This document shows positions 21,840 to 34,017 of a stretch of DNA of 64,000 bases, piece after piece (the stretch's first letter is position 1; each line of letters starts with the position of its first letter). Under the pieces are notes generated by a model. That model was not told the origin of the DNA and did not search any database. It saw only the letters and a list, made by a program, of their open reading frames with translations. The translations under genes and the position numbers were made by a program. Source of the stretch: Kluyvera intermedia (lineage in GTDB: Bacteria; Pseudomonadota; Gammaproteobacteria; Enterobacterales; Enterobacteriaceae); assembly GCF_021440345.1 (NCBI RefSeq), contig NZ_JAKCNS010000034.1:1-64000 (forward strand), read 5' to 3'.

Positions 21840-24746
21840 ATGCCTTTTACACTTGGTCAACGCTGGATCAGCGATACAGAAAGCGAATTGGGACTTGGTA
21901 CTGTTGTTGCAATGGATGCACGAACCGTCACCCTACTCTTTTCGGCAACCGGAGAGAACCGTCTGTACGCCCGTAGTGACTCCCCCGTGACCCGCGTGAT
22001 GTTCAATCCCGGCGACACGATAACAAGCCATGAAGGCTGGCAGTTGCTCGTTGATGAAGTTAAAGAAGAAAATGGTCTGCTGGCGTACATCGGTACCCGT
22101 CAGGACACCGAAGAAGAGAACGTGATGCTGCGCGAAGTACTGCTCGACAGCAAACTGGTGTTTAGCAAACCGCAGGACCGTCTCTTTGCCGGTCAGATTG
22201 ACCGCATGGATCGTTTCGCGCTGCGCTACCGCGCGCGTAAGTACCAGAGCGAACAGTACCGCATGCCATGGAGCGGCCTGCGCGGCCAGCGCACCAGCCT
22301 TATTCCACATCAGCTCAACATCGCCCATGATGTTGGCCGTCGTCACGCTCCGCGCGTACTGCTGGCAGATGAAGTTGGCTTGGGTAAAACCATTGAAGCC
22401 GGGATGATCCTGCACCAACAGCTGCTGTCCGGTGCGGCACAGCGCGTACTGATTATCGTGCCAGAAACCCTGCAGCATCAGTGGCTGGTCGAAATGCTGC
22501 GCCGCTTCAACCTGCGCTTTGCGCTGTTTGATGATGAACGCTATGCCGAAGCCCAGCACGACGCCTATAACCCATTTGAAACCGAACAGCTGGTGATCTG
22601 CTCGCTGGACTTCGTGCGTCGTAGCAAACAGCGCCTCGAACACCTGTGCGATGCCGAATGGGATCTGATGGTGGTCGATGAAGCGCACCACCTGGTGTGG
22701 AGCGAAGAGGCACCAAGCCGCGAATATCAAGCGATTGAACAGCTGGCCGAGCGCGTGCCTGGCATCCTGCTGCTGACTGCAACGCCGGAGCAACTGGGTA
22801 TGGAAAGCCACTTCGCGCGTCTGCGTCTGCTTGACCCGAACCGCTTCCACGATTTCGCACAGTTTGTTGAAGAACAAAATAATTATCGTCCAGTAGCCGA
22901 CGCCGTCGCGCTGCTGCTGGCCGGTAACAAACTCAGTAATGATGATCTGAATATGCTGGGCGAACTGATTGGCGAGCAGGATATTGAAGCCCTGCTGCAA
23001 ACCGCCAACAGCGATCGCGAAGGCGCCGAAGCCGCACGCCAGGAGCTGGTCTCCATGCTGATGGACCGCCACGGTACCAGCCGCGTGCTGTTCCGTAACA
23101 CCCGTAACGGGGTGAAAGGCTTCCCGAAACGCGAACTGCACACCATCAAGCTGCCGCTGCCGGCACAGTATCAGACGGCGATTAAAGTCTCCGGCATTAT
23201 GGGTGCTCGCAAAGGCGCCGAAGAACGCGCTCGCGACATGCTGTATCCAGAGCAGATTTATCAAGAATTTGAAGGCGATACCGGTACCTGGTGGAACTTC
23301 GATCCGCGCGTTGAGTGGCTGATGGGCTACCTGACCGCGCACCGTTCGCAGAAAGTCCTGGTGATTTGCGCCAAAGCCGCCACTGCGCTGCAGCTGGAGC
23401 AGGTTCTGCGCGAACGCGAAGGCATCCGCGCCGCCGTATTCCACGAAGGCATGTCAATTATCGAACGTGACCGCGCCGCCGCCTGGTTTGGCGAAGAGGA
23501 CAGCGGCGCTCAGGTTTTGCTGTGTTCAGAAATCGGCTCTGAAGGCCGTAACTTCCAGTTCGCCAGCAACCTGGTGATGTTTGACCTGCCGTTCAACCCG
23601 GACCTGCTGGAGCAGCGTATCGGCCGTCTGGACCGTATCGGTCAGGCGCACGATATTCAGATCCACGTGCCGTTCCTCGAAAAAACCGCTCAGTCGGTGC
23701 TGGTTCGCTGGTTCCATGAAGGTCTCGACGCATTCGAGCACACCTGTCCGACCGGCCGTACCATCTATGACAGCGTTCACGGTCAACTGATCAACTACCT
23801 GGCGACTCCAGAAAATACTGACGGTTTTGACGACCTGATTAAAGCCTGCCGCGAACAGCATGAAGCGCTGAAAACACAGCTGGAACAGGGCCGCGATCGC
23901 CTGCTGGAAATTCACTCCAACGGCGGCGAGAAAGCACAGCTTCTGGCTGAAAGCATCGAAGAGCAGGATGACGATACCAACCTCATTGCCTTTGCCATGA
24001 ACCTGTTCGATATCGTCGGCATCAACCAGGACGATCGCGGTGAAAACCTGATCGTGCTGACGCCATCCGATCACATGCTGGTGCCAGACTTCCCGGGTCT
24101 GCCGGAAGATGGTTGCACCGTGACCTTCGAGCGTGATGTCGCACTGTCCCGCGAAGACGCGCAGTTCCTCACCTGGGAACACCCGCTGATTCACAACGGT
24201 CTGGATCTGATCCTTTCCGGCGATACCGGGAGCAGCACCATTTCACTGTTGAAAAACAAGGCGCTGCCGGTCGGTACCCTGCTGGTTGAACTGATTTATG
24301 TTGTTGAAGCGCAGGCGCCAAAACAGCTGCAGCTTAACCGCTTCCTGCCACCGACGCCGGTGCGTATGCTGCTGGATAAGAACGGTACCAACCTCGCCGC
24401 TCAGGTCGAGTTTGAAACCTTCAACCGCCAGCTCAGCGCGGTAAACCGTCATACCGGCAGCAAGCTGGTGAATGCGGTACAACAGGATGTGCACGCAATT
24501 CTGCAACTGGGCGAAGGGCAGATTGCCAAAGCTGCGCAGGCGCTGATTGATGGCGCACGTCAGGAAGCCGATGAGAAGCTCAGCGCTGAACTGTCGCGTC
24601 TGGAAGCGCTGAAAGCGGTGAACCCAAACATTCGCGACGACGAACTGTCGGCGATTGAAAGCAACCGTCAGCAGGTGATGGAAAGCCTATCACAGGCGGG
24701 ATGGCGTCTGGACGCACTGCGTCTGATCGTCGTCACTCACCAGTAA
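21840..24746 (+). CDS. rapA: RNA polymerase-associated ATPase RapA
   Basis: SWI2/SNF2-family protein that binds RNA polymerase and helps recycle it after transcription. It is 968 aa, identical in length to E. coli RapA (HepA). N-terminal Tudor-like domains are followed by helicase motifs I ([13 protein letters not shown], residues ~171–183) and II ([12 protein letters not shown]), then the C-terminal helicase lobe with [11 protein letters not shown]. rluA follows after 12 bases on the same strand. The 130-base gap from polB contains no feature I can name. Confidence 0.98.
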   Translation: MPFTLGQRWISDTESELGLGTVVAMDARTVTLLFSATGENRLYARSDSPVTRVMFNPGDTITSHEGWQLLVDEVKEENGLLAYIGTRQDTEEENVMLREVLLDSKLVFSKPQDRLFAGQIDRMDRFALRYRARKYQSEQYRMPWSGLRGQRTSLIPHQLNIAHDVGRRHAPRVLLADEVGLGKTIEAGMILHQQLLSGAAQRVLIIVPETLQHQWLVEMLRRFNLRFALFDDERYAEAQHDAYNPFETEQLVICSLDFVRRSKQRLEHLCDAEWDLMVVDEAHHLVWSEEAPSREYQAIEQLAERVPGILLLTATPEQLGMESHFARLRLLDPNRFHDFAQFVEEQNNYRPVADAVALLLAGNKLSNDDLNMLGELIGEQDIEALLQTANSDREGAEAARQELVSMLMDRHGTSRVLFRNTRNGVKGFPKRELHTIKLPLPAQYQTAIKVSGIMGARKGAEERARDMLYPEQIYQEFEGDTGTWWNFDPRVEWLMGYLTAHRSQKVLVICAKAATALQLEQVLREREGIRAAVFHEGMSIIERDRAAAWFGEEDSGAQVLLCSEIGSEGRNFQFASNLVMFDLPFNPDLLEQRIGRLDRIGQAHDIQIHVPFLEKTAQSVLVRWFHEGLDAFEHTCPTGRTIYDSVHGQLINYLATPENTDGFDDLIKACREQHEALKTQLEQGRDRLLEIHSNGGEKAQLLAESIEEQDDDTNLIAFAMNLFDIVGINQDDRGENLIVLTPSDHMLVPDFPGLPEDGCTVTFERDVALSREDAQFLTWEHPLIHNGLDLILSGDTGSSTISLLKNKALPVGTLLVELIYVVEAQAPKQLQLNRFLPPTPVRMLLDKNGTNLAAQVEFETFNRQLSAVNRHTGSKLVNAVQQDVHAILQLGEGQIAKAAQALIDGARQEADEKLSAELSRLEALKAVNPNIRDDELSAIESNRQQVMESLSQAGWRLDALRLIVVTHQ

Positions 24747-24758
24747 CAGGAGCCCGCT

Positions 24759-25418
24759 ATGGGAATGGAAAACTATTTTCCGCCACAGGATCCATGGCTG
24801 GTCATCCTCTATCAGGATGAGCACATCATGGTGGTCAACAAGCCAAGCGGCTTGTTGTCCGTGCCCGGCCGTCAGGAAGAGCATAAAGACAGCGTCATGA
24901 CGCGCGTCCAGCGCGACTTTCCGCAGGCGGAGTCAGTGCACCGCCTCGATATGGCAACCAGTGGCGTCATCGTAGTAGCCCTGACCAAAGCGGCTGAACG
25001 TGAGCTAAAACGCCAGTTCCGCGAACGCGAGCCGAAGAAACAATACGTGGCTCGCGTGTGGGGACACCCGCAGCCGCAGGAAGGTCTGGTAGATTTACCG
25101 CTGATTTGCGACTGGCCGAACCGGCCTAAGCAGAAGGTGTGTTATGAAACCGGGAAGTCGGCGCAGACCGAGTATGAAGTGCTGGAGTACGCGGCGGATA
25201 ACACCGCCCGCGTGCTGCTAAAACCAATTACCGGGCGTTCTCACCAGCTGCGCGTGCATATGCTGGCACTGGGGCACCCGATTCTGGGTGACCGTTTTTA
25301 CGCCACACCGGAAGCACTGGCGATGGCACCCCGTTTGCAGCTGCATGCGCAGACGTTGACCATTACCCATCCGGAATTTGGCACCAGTATGACGTTCAAG
25401 GCACCGGTCGATTTTTAA
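24759..25418 (+). CDS. rluA: Dual-specificity pseudouridine synthase RluA
   Basis: Makes pseudouridine 746 in 23S rRNA and position 32 in several tRNAs. It is 219 aa, as in E. coli. The catalytic motif HRLDMATSGV (Asp67 region) is intact, with RSHQLRVHM later. The start ATG 24759 follows GGAG; it is probably cotranscribed with rapA. A REP hairpin follows. Confidence 0.97.
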   Translation: MGMENYFPPQDPWLVILYQDEHIMVVNKPSGLLSVPGRQEEHKDSVMTRVQRDFPQAESVHRLDMATSGVIVVALTKAAERELKRQFREREPKKQYVARVWGHPQPQEGLVDLPLICDWPNRPKQKVCYETGKSAQTEYEVLEYAADNTARVLLKPITGRSHQLRVHMLALGHPILGDRFYATPEALAMAPRLQLHAQTLTITHPEFGTSMTFKAPVDF

Positions 25419-25444
25419 CGAAGCCCTCATCTAAGGATGCTTCG

Positions 25445-25480
25445 CTTACCCGGCCTACCATTCTGCGTAGGCCGGGTAAG
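25445..25480. repeat. REP-type hairpin between convergent rluA and djlA
   Basis: Fourteen-base arms CTTACCCGGCCTAC (25445–25458) and GTAGGCCGGGTAAG (25467–25480) around an eight-base loop. The CCCGGCCTAC core is a known form of REP in Enterobacteriaceae. It lies between two convergent genes. Confidence 0.85.
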
Positions 25481-25512
25481 ACACAGACCGTCATCCGACG
25501 ACGATTAAACGC

Positions 25513-26337
25513 TTACTTAAACCCTTTCTGTTCTTTAATCAGCTCGTACGCTTTCTGAATTTCCTGCGCTTTCTGCTTCGCCATCTCCATCATCTCCGGC
25601 GGTAACCCTTTGGCCACCAGTTTATCCGGGTGATGCTCGCTCATTAACTTACGGTAAGCGCGCTTAATGGTCGTGGCATCATCGTTGGGCTTCACGCCCA
25701 GCACGTTGCAGGCATCTTCCAGCGTCGGGCCACGTTGCGCCTGTTGCCAGCCGCCGCCGTTGCCGCCCTGCGACTGCTGATGATAGCCGCCGCCAAACTG
25801 TGCGCCGCCCTGCATCATACGCAGGAACTGATCGAACTGGGCGTTGGAGATCCCCAGCTCTTCAGCAATCACGTACAGCACATCGCGCTCATTCGGGTGC
25901 AATGAACCGTCGGCAAACGCCGCCTGAATCTGGATCTCCAGAAACATGCGAATCAGATCAAAACGACCAAAACAGACGCTGCGGAACTGACGCATTTTTT
26001 CGCGCAGCGGATAGTTGTCGGCTTTACCGACGCGAAATGCCTGTTGAGCCGCCGTGCGCGATTCACCGTGCAGATTCATACGATCCATAAACAGACTGGC
26101 GATATGAATATCCGCTTCGGTCACGCGCCCTTTCGATTTGGTCAGGTGGCCCATCACTTCAAACGTGGTGGCAAAAAACAGCGACTGACGCTGCTGTTGA
26201 TTGGCAAACCAGTTCATGCGACGGCTTCGCGCCTTATCAAACATGTGACCCACAAGCAGCCCGAGGACAACGCCCCAAAACCCTCCGCCCATTAATAGAG
26301 CGATGGCCACACCAATCACTTTTCCCCAATACTGCAT
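25513..26337 (-). CDS. djlA: Co-chaperone DjlA
   Basis: Inner-membrane DnaJ-type co-chaperone of DnaK that influences the Rcs envelope response. It is 274 aa (E. coli 271). A single N-terminal transmembrane segment ([21 protein letters not shown]) has GxxxG dimerisation spacing. A TerB-like central domain is followed by a Gly/Gln-rich linker and a C-terminal J domain with the essential HPD in SEHHPDKLV. Divergent from lptD. Confidence 0.96.
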   Translation of the reverse strand: MQYWGKVIGVAIALLMGGGFWGVVLGLLVGHMFDKARSRRMNWFANQQQRQSLFFATTFEVMGHLTKSKGRVTEADIHIASLFMDRMNLHGESRTAAQQAFRVGKADNYPLREKMRQFRSVCFGRFDLIRMFLEIQIQAAFADGSLHPNERDVLYVIAEELGISNAQFDQFLRMMQGGAQFGGGYHQQSQGGNGGGWQQAQRGPTLEDACNVLGVKPNDDATTIKRAYRKLMSEHHPDKLVAKGLPPEMMEMAKQKAQEIQKAYELIKEQKGFK

Positions 26338-26520
26338 ATACTCCCCAAATCGTCATGCCAGCGGCTAAAATATGCATTATCATACCTGTCATTCAATGCC
26401 GTGCATAACACCTCTGGCGAGAACGGGCAGGATAAAACTAGCGTGATAACGATGAGTACGTTAGTCTCTGACCGTTTGCAAGCCGCAATGCTATAGATGA
26501 CGGAACAACAAATACAACGT

Positions 26521-28887
26521 ATGAAAAAACGTATTCCCACTCTCCTCGCGACCATGATCGCCAGCGCCTTGTACAGTCAGCAGGGATTGGCTGCGGATCT
26601 CGCATCACAATGTATGCTTGGCGTCCCGAGTTACGATCGCCCGCTGGTAAGCGGCAAGACTAACGAGCAGCCCGTCACCATTACTGCCGATCACGCCGAT
26701 GGCAACTACCCTGAAAACGCCGTTTTTAAAGGCAACGTTGATATTAATCAGGGCAATAGCCGCTTGCAGGCAGATGAAGTTCAGCTGCATCAGAAGCAGG
26801 CCGATGGTCAGCCTACGCCTGTTCGTACCGTTGATGCACTCGGTAACGTCCACTATGACGATAATCAGGTAATTCTGAAAGGGCCTAAAGCCTGGTCAAA
26901 CCTGAATACCAAAGACACTAACGTCTGGAAAGGTGATTACCAGATGGTTGGCCGTCAGGGCCGTGGCAACGCGGACGTGATGAAGCAGCGCGGCGAAAAC
27001 CGTTACACCATTCTGGAAAACGGCAGCTTTACCTCCTGTCTGCCGGGTTCTAACACCTGGAGCGTGGTCGGGAGCGAAGTGATCCACGATCGCGAAGAAC
27101 AGGTCGCGGAAATCTGGAATGCGCGCTTTAAAATTGGCCCGGTGCCGGTTTTCTATAGCCCTTATCTGCAGCTTCCGGTGGGTGACAAGCGTCGCTCAGG
27201 TTTTCTGATTCCAAACGCCAAGTACGGTAGCTCAAACCACTTTGAGTTCTCACTGCCGTACTACTGGAACATTGCGCCAAACATGGACGCAACGCTGACC
27301 CCGCACTATATGGACAAGCGTGGCGGCGTCATGTGGGAGAACGAATTCCGCTATCTGAGCCAGGCCGGTCAAGGCCTGTTTGAGCTGGATTATCTGCCAT
27401 CCGATAAGGTCTATTCAAACGATCACCCGAACGATGAAAACAGCCGTCGCTGGCTGTTCTACTGGCATCATGCCGGGGTCATGGATCAAGTGTGGCGCTT
27501 CAACGCCGATTACACCAAAGTCAGCGATCCGGACTATTTTAACGACTTTGACTCCAAATACGGTTCCAGTACCGATGGCTATGCCACGCAGAAGCTGAGC
27601 GTCGGCTATGTGGTGCAGAACTTCGATGCGACCGTGTCGTCAAAACAGTTCCAGGTCTTCGACCGCGCCAACAGCAACTCCTATTCTGCTGAGCCGCAGC
27701 TGGACGTGAACGCCTATCAGAACGACGTCGGGCCGTTTGATACGCACCTTTATGCGCAGGCGGTTAAGTTCGTCAACAGCAACAGCAGCCTGCCTGAAGC
27801 AACGCGTGTGCACATGGAGCCGACCATCAGTCTGCCATTGGGCAACCGTTGGGGTAGCATCAATACCGAAGCGAAGCTGCTGGCGACACACTATAACCAG
27901 AGCAATATCGACAGCTACAATCGCGATCCAGACAACGCTAATCAGCTGGCCAGTTCGGTCAACCGCACCATGCCGCAGCTGAAAGTTGACGGCAAAATGG
28001 TCTTTGAGCGCGATGTTGAGCTGACTCCGGGCTATACCCAGACTCTGGAACCGCGGATGCAGTACCTGTACATCCCGTACCGCGATCAGAGCAAAATCAA
28101 TAACTACGACTCAACTTTCCTGCAATCTGACTACTCCGGTCTGTTCCGCGACCGCAGCTACAGCGGCCTTGATCGTATTGCGTCGGCAAACCAAATCACG
28201 ACCGGTGTCACATCACGTATTTATGATGACGCTGCCGTTGAACGTTTTAACGTTTCCGTTGGTCAAATCTACTATTTCACCGAGTCTCGTACCGGTGATG
28301 ACAACGTAAACTGGGAGAAAGACGACAAAACGGGCTCGCTGGTTTGGGCAGGTGATACCTACTGGCGCATCAGCGACAAGTGGGGTTTACGCGGTGGGAT
28401 TCAGTACGATACCCGTCTGAACAACATCTCCACCAGCAGTTCAGCTATTGAATACCGCCAGGACGACGAGCGTTTAGTGCAGTTGACCTACCGCTACGCC
28501 AGCCCAGAGTATATCCAGGCCACGCTGCCAACTTACTCAACGGCCGAGCAGTATCGGGAAGGGATCTCGCAGGTTGGCGCAACGGCAAGCTGGCCAATCG
28601 TCGACCGCTGGTCCGTGGTGGGTGCCTATTACTTTGACACCAACACCCATAGCTCGGCCGATCAGATGCTTGGCGTGCAGTATAACTCCTGCTGCTATGC
28701 GATCCGCGTAGGCTACGAGCGTAAGCTCAACGGCTGGGATTACAACAGCAGCAACACTGGCGGTCGGTCCAAATATGATAACTCCATCGGCTTCAGCATT
28801 GAGCTGCGTGGTCTGAGCTCTAACTACGGTCTGGGTACCCAGCAGATGCTGCGTTCCAACATCATGCCGTACCAAAGCTCGCTGTAA
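26521..28887 (+). CDS. lptD: LPS assembly outer-membrane protein LptD
   Basis: β-barrel that, with the lipoprotein LptE, inserts lipopolysaccharide into the outer leaflet. It is 788 aa (E. coli 784). The signal peptide [20 protein letters not shown] with QGLA is cleaved before ADLA. An N-terminal OstA/LptA-like jellyroll is followed by the barrel. Cysteines for the essential disulfides are present (one near residue 31, CLPGS, and the NSCCYA pair). I start at ATG 26521; an upstream in-frame ATG at 26497 would only extend ahead of a normal signal peptide. It heads the lptD–surA–pdxA–rsmA–apaGH series. Confidence 0.97.
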   Translation: MKKRIPTLLATMIASALYSQQGLAADLASQCMLGVPSYDRPLVSGKTNEQPVTITADHADGNYPENAVFKGNVDINQGNSRLQADEVQLHQKQADGQPTPVRTVDALGNVHYDDNQVILKGPKAWSNLNTKDTNVWKGDYQMVGRQGRGNADVMKQRGENRYTILENGSFTSCLPGSNTWSVVGSEVIHDREEQVAEIWNARFKIGPVPVFYSPYLQLPVGDKRRSGFLIPNAKYGSSNHFEFSLPYYWNIAPNMDATLTPHYMDKRGGVMWENEFRYLSQAGQGLFELDYLPSDKVYSNDHPNDENSRRWLFYWHHAGVMDQVWRFNADYTKVSDPDYFNDFDSKYGSSTDGYATQKLSVGYVVQNFDATVSSKQFQVFDRANSNSYSAEPQLDVNAYQNDVGPFDTHLYAQAVKFVNSNSSLPEATRVHMEPTISLPLGNRWGSINTEAKLLATHYNQSNIDSYNRDPDNANQLASSVNRTMPQLKVDGKMVFERDVELTPGYTQTLEPRMQYLYIPYRDQSKINNYDSTFLQSDYSGLFRDRSYSGLDRIASANQITTGVTSRIYDDAAVERFNVSVGQIYYFTESRTGDDNVNWEKDDKTGSLVWAGDTYWRISDKWGLRGGIQYDTRLNNISTSSSAIEYRQDDERLVQLTYRYASPEYIQATLPTYSTAEQYREGISQVGATASWPIVDRWSVVGAYYFDTNTHSSADQMLGVQYNSCCYAIRVGYERKLNGWDYNSSNTGGRSKYDNSIGFSIELRGLSSNYGLGTQQMLRSNIMPYQSSL

Positions 28888-28940
28888 TGTCACTGGTTAG
28901 ACACATCATCCGCATTGCGGTTAATTGAAATGGAAAAAGT

Positions 28941-30227
28941 ATGAAGAACTGGAAAACGCTGCTTCTCGGTATCGCCTTAGTTGCGAATACCAGCTTCGCT
29001 GCCCCGCAGGTTGTCGATAAAGTTGCAGCCGTTGTAAATAATGGCGTCGTACTCGAGAGCGACGTTGATGGCCTGATGCAGTCCGTCAAAATGAACTCTG
29101 GTCAGGCTGGCCAACAGCTGCCGGACGACGCAACCCTGCGCCACCAGATTCTGGAGCGTCTGATCATGGATCAGATTATCCTGCAGATGGGGCAGAAAAT
29201 GGGCGTGAAGGTTTCTGACGAGCAGGTCGATCAGGCGATCGCCAATATTGCTAAGCAGAACAACATGACGCTGGATCAGATGCGCAGCCGTCTGGCTTAC
29301 GATGGGATGAACTACAACACCTATCGCAGCCAGATTCGCAAAGAGATGCTGATTTCTGAAGTGCGTAACAACGAAGTGCGCCGTCGCATTACCGTGCTGC
29401 CGCAGGAAGTTGACGCTCTGGCCAACCAGATTGGTACCCAGAACGACGCCAGCACTGAGCTGAACCTGAGCCACATCCTGGTTCCGCTGCCGGAAAATCC
29501 AAGCTCCGATCAGGTCAACGAAGCGCAGAGCCAGGCTGAGTCTATCGTCGAGCAGGCACGTAACGGTGCCGACTTCGGTAAGCTCGCTATCACCTATTCT
29601 GCAGACCAGCAGGCGCTGAAAGGCGGCCAGATGGGCTGGGGTCGTATTCAGGAGCTGCCGGCAATCTTTGCACAGGCGCTGAGCACGGCGAAAAAAGGTG
29701 ATGTTGTCGGTCCAATCCGTTCCGGCGTTGGTTTCCACATCTTGAAAATCAACGACATGCGCGGCCAGACTCAGAACATCTCTGTGACTGAAACCCACGC
29801 TCGCCACATTCTGCTGAAGCCATCGCCAATCATGACCGACGATCAGGCGCGTGCGAAGCTGGAGCAGGTTGCAGCGGATATCCGCAGCGGCAAAACCACT
29901 TTCGAGAAAGCGGCCAAAGAACTGTCTCAGGATCCAGGCTCTGCTAACCAGGGCGGTGACTTAGGCTGGGCGACGCCGGATATCTACGATCCATCATTCC
30001 GCGATGCGCTGATGAAGCTGAACAAAGGCCAAATGAGCGGCCCGGTTCACTCCTCCTTCGGCTGGCACCTGATTCAGCTGCTGGACACGCGTAACGTTGA
30101 CCGCACCGATGCGGCACAGAAAGATCGTGCTTATCGTATGCTGATGAACCGTAAGTTCTCTGAAGAAGCGGCTACCTGGATGCAGGAACAGCGCGCAAGC
30201 GCCTACGTTAAAATTCTGAGCAACTAA
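28941..30227 (+). CDS. surA: Periplasmic chaperone/PPIase SurA
   Basis: Escorts outer-membrane proteins, including LptD, through the periplasm to the BAM complex. It is 428 aa, as in E. coli. Signal peptide [20 protein letters not shown], an N-terminal SurA domain, then two parvulin domains ([11 protein letters not shown]… and [12 protein letters not shown]…). Its stop overlaps the pdxA start by one base (TAATG). Confidence 0.98.
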   Translation: MKNWKTLLLGIALVANTSFAAPQVVDKVAAVVNNGVVLESDVDGLMQSVKMNSGQAGQQLPDDATLRHQILERLIMDQIILQMGQKMGVKVSDEQVDQAIANIAKQNNMTLDQMRSRLAYDGMNYNTYRSQIRKEMLISEVRNNEVRRRITVLPQEVDALANQIGTQNDASTELNLSHILVPLPENPSSDQVNEAQSQAESIVEQARNGADFGKLAITYSADQQALKGGQMGWGRIQELPAIFAQALSTAKKGDVVGPIRSGVGFHILKINDMRGQTQNISVTETHARHILLKPSPIMTDDQARAKLEQVAADIRSGKTTFEKAAKELSQDPGSANQGGDLGWATPDIYDPSFRDALMKLNKGQMSGPVHSSFGWHLIQLLDTRNVDRTDAAQKDRAYRMLMNRKFSEEAATWMQEQRASAYVKILSN

Positions 30228-31216
30228 TGACACAACATCGCGTTGTTATCACTCCCGGCGAACCCGCCGGGATTGGCCCGGATCTCGTTATCCAACTGGC
30301 CCAGCGCGACTGGCCGCTCGAACTGGTCGTCTGTGCAGACGGCGGCCTGCTCATCGAGCGGGCCAGGCTCCTTGGCCTCCCCCTCACGCTTTTACCCTAC
30401 TCTCCCGACCACTCCGCAACACCACAACGTGCCGGTACGCTAACGCTGCTGCCCGTTGCGCTGCATGCTGACGTCCAGCCCGGCGTATTAAACGTCGACA
30501 ACGGGCGTTATGTCGTCGAGACGCTGGCGCGGGCCTGTGATGGCTGTCTGAACGGGGAGTTTGCTGCGCTAGTCACCGGGCCGGTACACAAAGGCATTAT
30601 TAACGATGCCGGCGTCGCCTTTACCGGCCATACCGAGTTCTTCGAAGAGCGCGCGGGTGCCGAAAAAGTGGTGATGATGCTGGCCACCGAAGAGCTGCGC
30701 GTTGCGCTGGCGACCACGCACCTGCCGCTCAAAGCGGTGAGTGACGCCATCACGCCGGATCTGCTGCGGGAAGTCATTACCATCCTGCACGACGATTTAC
30801 GCAACAAGTTTGGTATTGCCGAGCCCCACGTTCTGGTTTGCGGCCTGAATCCGCACGCCGGAGAAGGCGGCCATATGGGTACCGAAGAGATCGACACCAT
30901 CATCCCAGTGCTGGACGAGATGCGGGCGAAAGGGATGAATCTCAGCGGGCCGCTGCCTGCTGATACCTTATTCCAGCCAAAGTATCTGGACCACGCCGAT
31001 GCCGTACTCGCAATGTTCCACGATCAGGGCCTACCCGTGCTAAAATACCAGGGATTTGGTCGCGGCGTGAATATTACGCTCGGCTTACCCTTTATTCGCA
31101 CCTCCGTTGACCATGGTACCGCCCTTGAACTGGCTGGCCTTGGGAAAGCGGACGTCGGCAGTTTTATTACGGCGCTTAATCTCGCCATCAAAATGATTGT
31201 TAACTCTAATGAATAA
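30227..31216 (+). CDS. pdxA: 4-hydroxythreonine-4-phosphate dehydrogenase
   Basis: NAD-dependent step of the DXP-dependent pyridoxal phosphate pathway. It is 329 aa, the usual length. It has the PdxA family motifs [12 protein letters not shown] at the N-terminus, GHTEFF, and metal ligands in the [13 protein letters not shown] and [11 protein letters not shown] blocks. It is coupled to surA at its 5' end and overlaps rsmA by 8 bases. Confidence 0.98.
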   Translation: MTQHRVVITPGEPAGIGPDLVIQLAQRDWPLELVVCADGGLLIERARLLGLPLTLLPYSPDHSATPQRAGTLTLLPVALHADVQPGVLNVDNGRYVVETLARACDGCLNGEFAALVTGPVHKGIINDAGVAFTGHTEFFEERAGAEKVVMMLATEELRVALATTHLPLKAVSDAITPDLLREVITILHDDLRNKFGIAEPHVLVCGLNPHAGEGGHMGTEEIDTIIPVLDEMRAKGMNLSGPLPADTLFQPKYLDHADAVLAMFHDQGLPVLKYQGFGRGVNITLGLPFIRTSVDHGTALELAGLGKADVGSFITALNLAIKMIVNSNE

Positions 31217-32030
31217 TCGAGTCCATCAGGGCCACTTAGCCCGTAAACGCTTCGGGCAAAACTTCTTAAACGACCAGTTCGTTATCGACAGCATTGTTGC
31301 GGCCATTAATCCGCAAAAAGGCCAGGCGATGGTTGAAATCGGCCCGGGCCTCGCTGCGCTAACCGAACCGGTTGGCGAACGTCTTGACGAAATGACCGTT
31401 ATCGAACTGGACCGCGACCTCGCGGCACGTTTGCAAACTCACCCGTTCCTGGGGCCGAAGCTGACCATTTATCAGCAGGATGCCATGACCATGAACTTTG
31501 GCGAGCTGTCTGAAAAACTGGGTCAGCCGCTGCGCGTGTTCGGCAACCTGCCGTACAACATCTCCACGCCGTTGATGTTCCACCTGTTTAGCTATACTAA
31601 TGCTATTGCAGACATGCACTTCATGCTGCAAAAAGAAGTGGTTAACCGTCTGGTTGCAGGACCAAACAGTAAAGCCTATGGTCGTTTGACCGTCATGGCG
31701 CAATACTACTGCAATGTGATCCCGGTTCTTGAAGTTCCGCCGACCGCATTTACGCCACCGCCAAAAGTGGATTCCGCCGTTGTCCGTCTGGTGCCACATA
31801 CCACCAAACCGCACCCGGTAAAAGATGTCCGCGTACTGAGCCGTATTACGACCGAAGCGTTTAACCAACGTCGTAAAACCATCCGTAACAGCCTGGGCAA
31901 CCTGTTCAGCGTTGAGCTGTTGACGGAATTAGGTGTCGACCCAGCGATGCGTGCAGAAAATATCTCTGTTGCGCAATACTGCCGGATGGCCAATTATCTG
32001 TCAGAGAATGCGCCCTCCAAGGAGAGCTAG
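31209..32030 (+). CDS. rsmA: 16S rRNA dimethyladenosine transferase
   Basis: Also called KsgA; dimethylates A1518 and A1519 of 16S rRNA late in 30S assembly, using SAM. It is 273 aa from ATG 31209 ([20 protein letters not shown]), as in E. coli; the frame extends four codons upstream inside pdxA. SAM motif I is [12 protein letters not shown] and the catalytic block is NLPYNIST. Confidence 0.98.
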   Translation: MNNRVHQGHLARKRFGQNFLNDQFVIDSIVAAINPQKGQAMVEIGPGLAALTEPVGERLDEMTVIELDRDLAARLQTHPFLGPKLTIYQQDAMTMNFGELSEKLGQPLRVFGNLPYNISTPLMFHLFSYTNAIADMHFMLQKEVVNRLVAGPNSKAYGRLTVMAQYYCNVIPVLEVPPTAFTPPPKVDSAVVRLVPHTTKPHPVKDVRVLSRITTEAFNQRRKTIRNSLGNLFSVELLTELGVDPAMRAENISVAQYCRMANYLSENAPSKES

Positions 32031-32033
32031 ACC

Positions 32034-32411
32034 ATGATTGATTCGCCACGAGTTTGCGTCCAGGTTCAGAGCGTCTACATTGAGACGCACTCCATGCCGG
32101 AAGAGGAACGTTACGTTTTCGCTTATACGGTGACCATTCGCAATCTCGGGCGAACTGCGGTTCAGCTTCTAGGGCGTTACTGGGTTATCACCAACGGCCA
32201 TGGCCGTGAAACCGAAGTACAGGGTGAAGGTGTCGTCGGCGTTCAGCCACACATCGAGCCCGGCGGTGAATATCAGTACACCAGCGGTGCCGTGCTGGAA
32301 ACGCCGCTCGGCACCATGCAGGGCCACTATGACATGATCGACGTGGACGGCGTGCCGTTCGCTATCGACATCCCCGTTTTCCGTCTCTTTGTTCCCACGC
32401 TGATTCATTAA
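32034..32411 (+). CDS. apaG: ApaG protein (Co2+/Mg2+ efflux-associated)
   Basis: A 125-aa immunoglobulin-like β-sandwich protein, the same length as E. coli ApaG. Its biochemical role is unsettled; it was linked to cobalt resistance and magnesium efflux. Conserved blocks are [20 protein letters not shown] and the glycine-rich [12 protein letters not shown]. It is 3 bases downstream of rsmA and 2 bases upstream of apaH. Confidence 0.96.
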   Translation: MIDSPRVCVQVQSVYIETHSMPEEERYVFAYTVTIRNLGRTAVQLLGRYWVITNGHGRETEVQGEGVVGVQPHIEPGGEYQYTSGAVLETPLGTMQGHYDMIDVDGVPFAIDIPVFRLFVPTLIH

Positions 32412-32413
32412 TT

Positions 32414-33262
32414 ATGTCTACATACCTTATTGGCGACATTCACGGTTGCTACGATGAGTTAATTGCCCTGTTGCAACAGGTTGAGTTTACGCCAGGCAAA
32501 GATACCCTATGGTTGACGGGAGATTTGGTCGCGCGCGGCTCAGGTTCGTTAGAGGTGCTGCGCTACGTTAAATCGTTAGGCGACTGCGTCAAAATCGTGC
32601 TGGGAAATCATGACCTGCACCTGCTGGCCGTCTTCGCGGGTATCAGCCGCAACAAGCCGAAAGATCGCCTTAACCCGCTGCTCGAAGCACCGGATGCCGA
32701 CGATCTGCTCAACTGGCTGCGTCGTCAGCCGCTGATGCAGGTGGATGAAGATAAAAAATTAGTGATGGCGCATGCGGGTATTACGCCGCAGTGGGATATG
32801 GAAACCGCCAAACAGTGCGCGCGCGACGTTGAAGCCGTATTGTCCAGCGACTCCTATCCGTTCTTCCTCGACGCGATGTACGGCGATATGCCAAATAACT
32901 GGTCGGCGGATCTTAGCGGTCTGGCACGACTGCGCTTTATCACCAATGCTTTCACCCGGATGCGCTACTGCTTCCCGAACGGCCAGCTGGATATGTACAG
33001 CAAAGAGTCGCCGGAAGACGTACCCGCTCCGCTGAAGCCATGGTTTATGCTGCCAGGCCCGATTACCGAAGAGTACAGCGTGGCCTTTGGTCATTGGGCG
33101 TCGCTGGAAGGTAAAGGCACACCGGAAGGGATTTATGCGCTGGACACCGGCTGCTGCTGGGGCGGCGATCTCACCTGTCTGCGCTGGGAAGATAAAATGT
33201 ACTTCGCGCAGCCATCGAATCGTCGTCTGAATCCGGGCGAGAGTGAGGCGGTTGCTTCGTAG
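32414..33262 (+). CDS. apaH: Diadenosine tetraphosphatase
   Basis: Symmetrical Ap4A hydrolase, which also decaps Np4-capped RNAs. It is 282 aa (E. coli 280). Calcineurin-type phosphoesterase motifs are [10 protein letters not shown] (residues 6–15), LTGDLVARG and [10 protein letters not shown], with later His ligands in MAHAG and FGHWASL. Last gene of the lptD–apaH string; a two-way terminator follows. Confidence 0.97.
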   Translation: MSTYLIGDIHGCYDELIALLQQVEFTPGKDTLWLTGDLVARGSGSLEVLRYVKSLGDCVKIVLGNHDLHLLAVFAGISRNKPKDRLNPLLEAPDADDLLNWLRRQPLMQVDEDKKLVMAHAGITPQWDMETAKQCARDVEAVLSSDSYPFFLDAMYGDMPNNWSADLSGLARLRFITNAFTRMRYCFPNGQLDMYSKESPEDVPAPLKPWFMLPGPITEEYSVAFGHWASLEGKGTPEGIYALDTGCCWGGDLTCLRWEDKMYFAQPSNRRLNPGESEAVAS

Positions 33263-33300
33263 TTCGGGGCATCCCCCGGCCACAGGTCGGATACATCATG

Positions 33301-33340
33301 AAAACAAAAACGCCGGGTCCGACCCGGCGTTTTTGTTTTG
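33301..33340. terminator. Bidirectional terminator, apaH / folA
   Basis: A seven-base GC stem CGCCGGG (33311–33317)/CCCGGCG (33323–33329), flanked by A-rich DNA on the left and T-rich DNA on the right that also pair (AAAACAAAAA with TTTTTGTTTT). The symmetry gives a T run on both strands, suited to stopping convergent apaH and folA transcripts. A short REP-like remnant (CCCGGCCAAGCG) follows at about 33344. Confidence 0.92.
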
Positions 33341-33382
33341 GTAGCCCGGCCAAGCGAAGCGCCGCCGGGGAAAAGCTCGGTC

Positions 33383-33955
<573 letters not shown>

Positions 33956-34017
33956 TTAGATTTGCTGGCAAGTCCACGAAGCTAAAGTGGACAGCCAGCA
34001 TTACAGTTCAGCCGTGC

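Noticed and set aside
21933..23444. 503-codon open frame opposite rapA
   Set aside because: Antisense shadow of rapA with no recognisable domain or ribosome site.
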